A DNA stretch of 17,633 nucleotides from Lojkania enalia. Lineage: Eukaryota > Ascomycota > Dothideomycetes > Pleosporales. Below are positions 9,843 through 17,633 of this stretch, one piece after another. The stretch covers positions 1-17,633 of the forward strand of contig ML986711.1 of the NCBI GenBank assembly GCA_010094045.1, read 5' to 3'. Position 1 is the first letter of the stretch, and every line of letters starts with the position of its first letter. The notes beneath the pieces are model-generated. The model made no database searches, was not told the DNA's origin, and saw only the letters and a list, made by a program, of their open reading frames with translations. The position numbers and the translations under genes are program-made.

Positions 9843-10086
9843 TATAATAGTACGAGAAGCTATAAGAAATAGAACAATAAATAGTACAAAGTTCCAAAAT
9901 TAATAGTAATACTACTAAAAAGACGATAGTATTATAGTAATAGCTGAGGTAGTTAGGTAGGCTTAACCTAACAGTATAATAGTACCTTTATAGTATAAAG
10001 GTATAGCATAAGCCACCTTAGTAAGGAGGGATAGCTCTAGTATTATAGGATACTTAGGAGGGTAAGAGGGAGACTGCGCATGGCAA
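9843..10086. other. Upstream region of the recombinase pseudogene
   Basis: No gene was recognised. This 244-bp stretch lies 5' of the recombinase ATG and should hold its former promoter. It is AT-rich up to about 10010 and becomes GC-richer toward the 26-bp tandem repeat. I see no definable core promoter element. Confidence 0.4.
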
Positions 10087-10139
10087 GGGGGCCTATTTTA
10101 TCCCTAGTACTGGGGGGCCTATTTTGTCCCCAGCGCTGG
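10087..10139. repeat. 26-bp GC-rich tandem repeat, two copies
   Basis: Two adjacent copies of a unit beginning GGGGGCCTATTTT start at 10087 and 10113. They differ at a few positions, mostly G/A or C/T transitions (for example ATCCCTAGTACTGG against GTCCCCAGCGCTGG). Each unit contains GGGG and CCC(C) blocks that can pair around the A/T core. A possible third, diverged copy (GGAGGGACAATTCTATACCCC) follows at about 10138-10158. The position, about 250 bp upstream of the recombinase start and in a little-mutated island, fits a recombinase-binding or element-end sequence, but no function is proven. Confidence 0.7.
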
Positions 10140-10405
10140 AGGGACAATTCTATACCCCCTCTCCTTTTAAAGCGCGCTCTAGAGCTTAAAACCTATCTTA
10201 AAGTATCCTTCTCGTCTAGACTTAACGGAATTATAAGGGCCTGTCCGACTTATAAATGAGTATAATTGGCTATTAAGGGAGCGTAGGGCAACGTGACTGA
10301 GTAGTAGATAAGCAGCCTAAAGGGTGGGTAAGCCGAGGGTAATAAGTACCTGAGTAAAGCAGCACCGCTTACTAGCTATAGCAGGAAAGAGAGTGCTAGA
10401 GAAAT
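10140..10405. other. Less mutated, gene-free junction between recombinase element and Gypsy copies
   Basis: No gene was recognised. CpA and TpG dinucleotides are clearly commoner here (for example GCAACGTGACTGAG and AAAGCAGCACCGC) than on either side, so this piece was probably not repetitive when RIP acted. It may be host flank, or the end of one of the two elements. Confidence 0.45.
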
Positions 10406-10417
10406 TTGACTAACTAC

Positions 10418-12943
10418 CTAGATAACTTCTATATCGCTTACCTAAACAACATTCTTATCTACTCTAAAGATAAGGTAATATATACTATCTATATTAAGAA
10501 AGTTCTTAAGAGATTATATTAAGTAGAGTTATAAGTTAATATTAAGAAGAGCGAATTTTATATTACCCGAACTAAATACCTTAGCTATATTCTCTTAAAT
10601 AAAAGCCTTAAAATTAATCTAAAGAAGGTAGAAGTATTATATAACTAGCAGCTACCTACTATTATAATAGATGTAAAATCCTTTTTAGGTTTTACTAGAT
10701 TCTACTAATAGTTTATACTAGAATTCTCGCGTGTTATAAAGCTAATTATCGTATTATAGAGTCCTATAATCCCTTTTATATAGACTTTAGAATATAATAT
10801 TATCTTTAAGAAATTAAAGTCAGCCCTATTAAGTATACCTACTTTCTACTACTTTAACCCTATATTAGAAATAAAAATGGAAACTAATACCTCTAATAGA
10901 GTAGTTATAAGAGTACTATTATAGAAATATTCTAATAGAAAATAGTACCCTATAGCATTCTATAGTAAGGTTCTATCCGGTTCGAAACTAAACTAAAAGA
11001 TTTATAATAAGAAACTATTCGCAATTATTACTATATTTAAATAATAGAGGGTAGAACTTACTTTAATAGCTATTAAAACTCTAGTATATACCGATTATTA
11101 CTTACTTAAATATTTTATAACTATAAAAGTACTTAATACTTATTAAGTTTATTAAACTGAGGAATTAGCTTAGTATTAGTTCTAAATCGAGTATACTCTA
11201 GATAAAAATAATACTAGAGTAGATATTCTTAGTTATCGCGAATAAGATATAGAAAACTTAAAAGTAGCTTAAACTAACAACTAGTTAAGAGTCCTATTTA
11301 AACCGTATTAACTTCACCTCTAAATTAATGCTAAATTACCCTAGTTCTATATTATCTAAATAATAACTTAAGCAGCTATATTAAATATTATTAAAGGCTA
11401 GGAGTAGGTTATATTACTAAACTCTCTAGAGTTAATCGATATATTACTATAGGAAAACTAAGCCTCCTTTATATAGGAATATATACTTTTACCCCGCAAG
11501 TATTAAATAGAGAATAGACTACTTCTCTACAATAATTACTTATATATTCTATTAGATTTAGGCCTTTATATACGACTTATATAAGAGACTTATAACTAAG
11601 TATCCTCTATACACCTAAGCGCTATTAAAACCTATTAGTTACTATCTTAGAAGTACTACTAGAAGGGTATAGAAGCTATTTGTAAACGATATATACGGAA
11701 TTATATTTTATACTATAAATCTTATCTGATATAAACCTAAACCCTAGATTTTATCTACTTACTTTCTATACTAAATCGACTAATATAGTACCTATATATT
11801 AACTTTAAGAATTTCTCTATAGATAAGTCCAGATATAATTAGATTATAGTAGTAATTAATCGCCTGTTTAAATAAGTAGTATCTATTCTCTACTATTATA
11901 TAATTAATATAAGGGGAATAGCCGAATTAATTATTTAATAGGTATACCGTTTTAGCTATATACCTAAAACTATTATTTTAGACTAAGGACCTTAGTTTAT
12001 ATCTAGTTTCTAGTCCGAATTCTACTATATCTTAAGTATAAAGATTAAACTATCTACTACTTATTATAAAGAGACTAATAGATAGATGGAAATTATAAAT
12101 AAATATATCGATTAGAGACTGCGCTCTTTTATATCCTTCTACTAGAATAATTAGAGTTTTCTATTATCTATAATCAATTAAGTATAAGTAACTCTACCCT
12201 ATATAACTATTAGAATATCCCCATATTAGATTCTATACAGATTTAAGCCCTATTAGAGTTAGGATTAGAAATATTCCATTAATTCTATTACTATAACAGA
12301 TAAATTAAATTATAAAAACGCTTTAGCTCTAGTAACTCGTATATATATAGCCTGGGAAACTGTAAAGGCTAATATTAAGAAAGCTTAGAATCGTATATAA
12401 TCTATTATTAACTATTACTAGTAACCGATTAATTAGTAGATTAGTAATATAGTCTACCTAAATACGAAGAACTTTACGGTTTAGAAATTAAGCCGAAAGC
12501 TATCCGATTAATAGAAGAGCCCTTTTAAAGTACTAGAATAGGTTAGAAACTCGTACTATTTATAGCTACCCTTAGAATTGAGAATATATAATATCTTCGT
12601 ACTAAACCTACTATATAAAAACCCCCAGGATTCTCTACTAGAGTAAGAAGCTCTAAAACCACCCGCTATCGCTATTAAGAGAGTAGAAGAGTAGGAGGTT
12701 AAGGAAATACTAGCTAGTAAACTATATTATAAGACCCTTAAATACCATATAAAATAGGTAAGATATAATCTTAACCCGGTCTAGTATAAAGCCTTAAATT
12801 TTATAGGTTCGCCTTATAAGCTAAAGGCTTTTTATAATAAGTATCCGAATTAGCTAAGACCCCTAAAAGCCCTAACTAAATAGATTAAGGTATATAAGAA
12901 TAGTATAGAGAATATAGATTACCTAGTAGATAATAATATATAA
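10418..12943 (+). pseudogene. Ty3/Gypsy chromovirus pol, copy A (RT end - RNase H - integrase - chromodomain), RIP-degraded
   Basis: One frame of 842 codons runs without indels from 10418 to the TAA at 12941. It opens at the reverse transcriptase active site, AYLNNILIYSK (10436-10468), where the family has YLDDIL; both catalytic Asp are Asn. Next come KSEFYITRTKYLSYILL and VKSFLGFTRFY of the RT thumb; RNase H (FYYFNPILEIKMETNTSNR, KLFAIITIFK, LVYTDYYLLKYF); integrase with a zinc region whose CPxC-type Cys are Tyr (RNYILYYKS), INFKNF with the first Asp as Asn, ILD (stop) GP (stop) FIS with the second Asp kept, and KETNR (stop) ME with the Glu kept; then a chromodomain (EVKEILASKLYYKTLKYHIK, YNLNPV, NFIGSPYKLKAFYNKYPN). 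Gag, protease and most of RT are missing, so it is 5'-truncated near 10400. It could not have been active after these changes. Confidence 0.93.
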
Positions 12944-13968
12944 GAGTTGAGTAGTAGATTAAAAAACTAAAGTATAGGCCTAAAATTACTCCTCTATAGA
13001 ATTTAGAGGGTCTAATAGCAGGCTATTAGATACCTCCCTAGTCTTCTCTTCCTCTACCCTCCTTTCCCTTCTTTCCCTCTAAACTCCCTCTAAACCTCCT
13101 CTACCTTATTTTTAACTACCTAAGAGCGCCGTAATATTAGCTTAAAGGTTAGATACTAGAATCTCTAAAGCTGAAACCCGATAGAGCAATTTAATACTCT
13201 AGTAGAATAAAGCTACTTAGATACTAGCTGTAAGAAGACTATCTTCCTAACTCTTTACAATCTAAGCTATAAGTACTAGGCTATAAGCGGACTCTAAAAC
13301 AACTTTAAAGGCTATCTTTTTATCCTCCTTATCCCCTACGTATTAGGCTGCTACCTATAGTTTAAGATGGCCCTGGAGGACTAGAAACTCCTTCTTATAG
13401 TAGGAGAGGATCTATAAGTATATTAGTAGTAAGTACTCTACTAGTATTAGATACAATTTATACGGGGTTGTACTTTTTATTTTATAAGGTATAATACTCG
13501 CATTTTTTTAATCTTAGAGACTAAAAGGAAAATATTATATACTACCTATAGGCGAGCGTATATATAGTCTGAAAGTAGATAACCTAGAAGACCTCTAAAG
13601 AGGTTTTAGAAGGTAGGTAGAGTAGTATATTAATTAATTTTTTCTATAAGGCGTTAGTAATACTTTAATAATTAATAGTTCTAGAGATGTATAATAATAC
13701 GTATAGAGTAGAAGTTATTATTTAGTTAAGAAAGCTTAGTTAACAGCAATCTAGTAATATACTAAAGCTAGTAAACGCTTATTACTATACGCGACGAAAT
13801 TATAATATTAATAAACCGTTATAATAGTAGTTACTAGCTAATATATAGGTTAATTATACTTACTATAAAAACCTTACTTAATATTATATTAATAAACGTA
13901 TCTCTATAGATAACCGCGTATATTAGCCCTTACTAGTAAATACCTCCTTAAAGAAATTTCTTTATACT
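12944..13968 (+). mobile_element. 3' non-coding region / putative LTR of Gypsy copy A
   Basis: About 1 kb after the pol stop has no coding sense but is shared with copy B, to a common right end near 13966. It begins with a purine-containing hairpin (CCTCTA...TAGAGG, about 12991-13009) that could include the polypurine tract, then a short palindrome at 13011-13030. A pyrimidine-rich tract lies at about 13041-13106. A TATA-like AT-rich region with TTTATAAGGTATAATA lies near 13475-13495. The layout fits a 3' LTR of about 0.95 kb. The canonical TG start is not visible (TCTAAT), and there is no 5' LTR in the window to compare. Confidence 0.55.
13011..13030. repeat. Short palindrome at the probable LTR start
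   Basis: Arms TCTAATAG and CTATTAGA (8 bp, perfect) around CAGG, directly after TTTAGAGGG. Copy B has the same structure with RIP-type changes at about 16524-16543. Position and symmetry suggest an LTR edge. Confidence 0.6.
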
Positions 13969-14323
13969 AGAACCTATCTGTAATAGCCCTAATTCCCTCC
14001 TAAACTAGTATAGATAGGAACTATCAGCCTATAAGAAGGGGGGTAGTATAATAATATAAAGAAATCGTTCTATAAAAAGCTTTATATATAATCTTATCCT
14101 AAAGCTTTTTACTTATCTTATCCTACCCCTAGTTCTACCCCTTTTCCCTTCCGTATATAGTTGTATACTCCCTTATAAGTAGCTTAGTAGTTCTTCTATA
14201 TCCTTTCGTATAAGGCCTATAGGTATTAATAGAATTCCTAGGTTTCTAATCCCCTATATACTCCTATATACCTCTAAGTAGATTCGTACTATATTTAGAC
14301 CTATTATCTTACCTACGCTATTA
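13969..14323. other. Spacer between Gypsy copies; possible fragment of another LTR element
   Basis: No coding sequence is recognised. A purine tract (AGAAGGGGGG, about 14034-14043) is followed by GTAGTATAATAATATAAAG, which looks like a polypurine tract joined to an LTR start with TG mutated to TA. The 11-bp inverted repeat at 14074-14110 and two copies of TCTTATCCTA (about 14092 and 14115) lie here. This could be a solo LTR or LTR fragment, but no terminal repeat pair or target duplication could be identified. Confidence 0.35.
14074..14110. repeat. 11-bp perfect inverted repeat
   Basis: AAAAAGCTTTA at 14074-14084 and its reverse complement TAAAGCTTTTT at 14100-14110, with a 15-base loop. It lies in the spacer between the two Gypsy copies. 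Hairpin-forming; function unknown. Confidence 0.8.
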
Positions 14324-14325
14324 TA

Positions 14326-16455
14326 AAATTAAAGTTAGCCCTATTAAATATATCTATACTCTACTACTTTAACCCTATATTAAAAATAAAAATAGAAACT
14401 AATACCTCTAATAGAATAGTTATAAGAATATTATTATAGAAATATTCTAATAGAAAATAGTACCCTATAATATTTTATAGTAAAGTTCTATCTAGTTTAG
14501 AACTAAACTAAAAGATTTATAATAAGAAACTATTCGCAATTATTACTATATTTAAGTAATAGAGGGTAGAACTTATTTTAATAGCTACTAAGACTCTAGT
14601 ATATACTAATTATTACTTACTCGAATATTTTATAACTATAAAAGTATTTAATACTTATTAAATTTATTAGACTAAAAAATTAGCTTAGTATTAGTTCTAA
14701 ATTAAGTATATTCTAAGTAAGAATAATATTAAAGCGGATATTTTTAGTTATTATAAATAAGATATAAAAGACTTAAAAGTAGCTTAAACTAATAACCGGT
14801 TGAAAGTCCTATTTAAACTATATTAACTTTACCCCTAAATTAATACTAAATTAGCCTAGTTCTATATTATTTAAATAATAACTTAAGCGGCTATATTAAA
14901 TATTATTAAAGGCTAGAAGTAGATTATATTATTAAACTCTCTAGAGTTAATCGATATATTATTATAGGAAAACTAAACCTCTTTTATATAGGAACGTATA
15001 TTTTTATCCTATAAGTATTAGATAGAGAATAGACTACTCTTCTATAATAATCGCTTATATATTCTATTAGATTTAGGCCTTTATATATAACTTATATAAG
15101 AAGCTTACTAAATATCCTCTATATATCTAAGCGCTACTAAAACCTATTAGTTACTATTTTAGAAGTACTATTAGAAGGGTATAAAAGCTACTTATAAATA
15201 ATATATATAGAATTATATCTTATACTATAAAGTTTATCTAATATAAACCTAAACCCTAGATTTTATCTATCTACTTTCTATACTAAATTAACTAATATAG
15301 TACTTATATATTAACTTTAAAAATTTCTCTATAGATAAGTCTAGATATAATTAGATTATAGTAGTAATTAATTACCTATCTAAATAAACTATATCTATTC
15401 TCTACTATTATATAATTAATATATAAGAAATAGCTAAATTATTTATTTAATAGGTATACTATTTTAGCTATATACCTAAAACTATTATTTTAGACTAAGA
15501 ACCTTAGTTTATATCTAGTTTCTAGTCTAAATTCTACTATATCTTAAGTATAAAGATTAAACTATCTACTACTTATTATAAAGAAACTAATAGATAGATA
15601 GAAATTATAAATAAGTATATTAATTAGAGACTATATTCTTTTATATCCTTCTACTAGAATAACTAAAGTTCTCTATTACCTATAATTAATTAAGTATAAG
15701 TAACTCTACTCTATATAACTATTAGAATATCCCTATATTAGATTTTATATAGATTTAAGCCCTATTAAAGTTAAGATTAGAAATATTCTATTAATTCTAT
15801 TACTATAATAGATAAATTAAATTATAAGAACGTTTTAGCTCTAGTAACTTATATATATATAGTCTAGAAAACTATAAAGGCTAATATTAAGAAATCTTAA
15901 AATCGTATATAATCTATTATTAACTATTATTAATAACCGATTAATTAATAGATTAGTAATATAGTCTACTTAAATACTAAGAACTTTACGGTCTAGAGAT
16001 TGAGCTAAAAGCTATCCGATTAATAAAAGGGCTTTTTTAAAGTACTAGAGTAGATTAGAAATTTATACTATCTATAACTACCTCTAGGGTTAAGTATATA
16101 TAATATCTTCGTATTAAACCTATTATATAAGAACCTTTAGGACCCTCTATCTAGATAATAAGCTCTAAAACCACCCGCTATTACTATTAATAGAGTAGAA
16201 GAGTAGGAGGTTAAAGAAATACTAACTAGTAAGTTATATTATAAAACCTTTAAATATTATATAAAATAGATAGAATATAATTTTAATCTAATCTAGTATA
16301 AAATCTTAAACTTTATAGGTTTGCTTTATAAGTTAAAAGCTTTTTATAATAAGTATCTAAATTATTTAAGACTCTTAAAAACTCTAACTAAATAGATTAA
16401 GGTATATAAGAATAGTATAGAGAATATAAATTATCTAGTAGATAATAATATATAA
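14326..16455 (+). pseudogene. Ty3/Gypsy chromovirus pol, copy B (RNase H - integrase - chromodomain), RIP-degraded
   Basis: This is a second copy of the element at 10811-12943, offset by 3515 bases at its start and 3512 at the pol stop, so an in-frame loss of about one codon lies between. It starts at KLKLALLNIS within the N-terminal part of RNase H and lacks all of RT. RNase H (YYFNPILKIKIETNTSNR), integrase (ILD with GP, KETNR) and the chromodomain (NFIG in copy A reads NFIGL here, YKLKAFYNKY) are still traceable to the TAA at 16453. Differences from copy A look almost entirely like C-to-T or G-to-A, and most make copy B richer in TA, so it has been mutated further. The truncation point near 14324 is abrupt and shared with no known motif. 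Confidence 0.92.
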
Positions 16456-17483
16456 GAGTTAAGTAGTAGATTTTAAAAAACTAAAATATAGGCCCGAAAT
16501 TATTCCTCTATAAAATCTAGAGGGTCTAATAGTAGACTATTAAATATCTCTCTAGTTCTCTTCTTCTTTACTCTTCTTCTTCTTTCTTCCCTCTAAATGC
16601 TTTTTAAACCTTCTCTATCTTATCTTTAACTACTTAAAAGTACTGTAATATTAGCTTAAAGGCTAGATATTAGAGCTTCTAAGGCTAAAACTTAATAGAG
16701 TAATTTAGTACTCTAGTAGAATAAAACTACTTAAATACTAGTTATAAGAAGACTATTTTTCTAATTCTTTATAATCTAGGTTATAAGCGCTAGACTATAA
16801 GTAGATTTTAAAATAGCCTTAAAGGCTACCTTTTTATCCTCCTTATCTTCTATATATTAGGCTGCTACTTATAGTTTAAGATAGCCCTGGAGGACTAGAA
16901 ACTTCTTCTTATAATAGAAGAGGATTTATAAATATATTAGTAGTAAGTATTTTATTAGTATTAAATGCGATTTATATAGAGTTGTACTTTTTATTTTATA
17001 AGGTATAATACTTATATTTTTTTAATTTTAGGAACTAAAAGATAAATATTATATACCGCCTATAGGCGAGTATATATATAGCTTAAAAGTAGATAACTTA
17101 GAAGGCCTTTAAAGAAGCTTTAAAAGGCGGGCGGAGTAGTATATTAATTAATTTTTTTCTATAAGGTGTTAGTAATACTTTAATAATTAATAGTTTTAGG
17201 GACGTATAATAATATATATAGAGTAGAAGTTATTATTTAGTTAAGAAAGTTTAGTTAATAGCAACCTAGTAATATATTAAAACTAGTAAATACTTATTAC
17301 TATACGTGATAAAATTGTAATATTAATAAACTATTATAATAGTAGTTACTAGCTAATATATAGATTAATTATACTTACTATAAAAACCTTATTTAATATT
17401 ATATTAATAAATATATCTCTATAAATAACTATATATATTAACTTTTATTAGTAAATACCTTTTTAAAGAAATTTTCTTATAAT
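16456..17483 (+). mobile_element. 3' non-coding region / putative LTR of Gypsy copy B
   Basis: Collinear with 12944-13968, with two or three single-base length differences (for example two extra T before the A-run near 16480). It keeps the palindromic start (about 16524), the TTTATAAGGTATAATA segment (near 16994-17010) and the same right end near 17483, where the two copies stop resembling each other. Confidence 0.6.
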
Positions 17484-17633
17484 ATATAGTATAAGCGAGC
17501 TAATTACCTAAGTAAGCTAATTATAATATTAAAACTCTATTAAAATCGTAATAATTATACTTTATAGTATTATACTATAACTAATAACTATAGAATTAAT
17601 TTAGAAAGAAGCTAGAATATAGCTTATACTCTA
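17484..17633. other. Right flank, no feature recognised
   Basis: Very AT-rich sequence beyond the end of Gypsy copy B. No coding sense or terminal repeat is visible. Confidence 0.4.

Larger units (their letters stand above)
10809..17483 (+). repeat. Tandem direct repeat of about 3.16 kb (two units, 3.5 kb period)
   Basis: Unit 1 is about 10809-13968 and unit 2 about 14324-17483, in the same orientation and separated by the 355-bp spacer. Anchors: AAATTAAAG at 10811 and 14326, and TACCT at 13941 and 17456, both 3515 apart. Long direct duplications of this kind are the standard trigger for RIP, which fits the density of transitions here. Confidence 0.9.

Noticed and set aside
10369..10380. TTAC(N7)A motif resembling a known Starship target site
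   Set aside because: The motif is short and expected by chance in this AT-rich sequence. No paired copy or element end was found beside it.
14074..14110. Bacterial-type terminator (hairpin followed by T-run)
   Set aside because: The context is fungal nuclear repeat DNA with no upstream gene, and the stem is AT-rich.
1..17633. A genetic code with TAG/TAA reassigned to Gln or Trp
   Set aside because: Stops replace both Gln and Trp codons, and there are parallel Cys/His to Tyr and Asp to Asn changes at catalytic and metal-binding sites. Mutation by RIP explains all of these; recoding does not.
1..17633. Mitochondrial or plasmid DNA because of high AT content
   Set aside because: The recognisable content is nuclear transposon and NLR sequence with spliceosomal-type introns. 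No mitochondrial genes or tRNAs were seen.

Overview
This window looks like a repeat-rich, heavily RIP-mutated (repeat-induced point mutation, C-to-T mainly at CpA on both strands) block from the nuclear genome of a filamentous ascomycete (Pezizomycotina). TpA is extremely common and CpA/TpG are scarce. There is almost no long open frame, yet several proteins can still be read if in-frame TAG/TAA/TGA codons are treated as former Trp or Gln codons. The missense changes are the ones RIP predicts: Cys to Tyr, His to Tyr, Asp to Asn, Pro to Leu. No intact gene was found, so every protein-coding entry is a pseudogene.

Left part (1-1755, minus strand): the N-terminal portion of a fungal NLR with a HET domain followed by an NB-ARC domain, in one uninterrupted frame that leaves the window at base 1. 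From 1756 to about 3560 I see no recognisable gene, only an AT microsatellite and degraded DNA. Two degraded coiled-coil or gag-like proteins of unknown family follow, one on the plus strand (about 3571-4370) and one on the minus strand (about 4560-5460).

Centre (about 6100-9842, minus strand): a degraded DUF3435/FluG-type tyrosine recombinase, the family that includes the captains of Starship giant transposons. An ATG survives at 9842. Four introns with recognisable splice sites restore a single frame of roughly 940 codons down to about 6800. It has the recombinase catalytic motifs, then C2H2-like zinc fingers whose ligands are now mostly Tyr. A chromodomain-like segment with a coiled tail follows in another frame. 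The recombinase reads leftward, toward the HET-NB-ARC gene, which is a typical kind of Starship cargo, so the left 10 kb may be one end of a dead Starship-like element. A less mutated, GC-richer stretch (about 10015-10405) holding a 26-bp tandem repeat lies just upstream of the recombinase.

Right part (10418-17483, plus strand): two tandem copies, offset about 3.5 kb, of the 3' part of a Ty3/Gypsy chromovirus. Copy A runs from the reverse transcriptase active site through RNase H, integrase and a C-terminal chromodomain. Copy B starts within RNase H. Each is followed by about 1 kb of LTR-like non-coding DNA that ends at the same place in both copies. Copy B is the more heavily RIP-mutated of the two. 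The spacer between them (13969-14323) has a purine tract and an 11-bp inverted repeat, perhaps from another LTR element.
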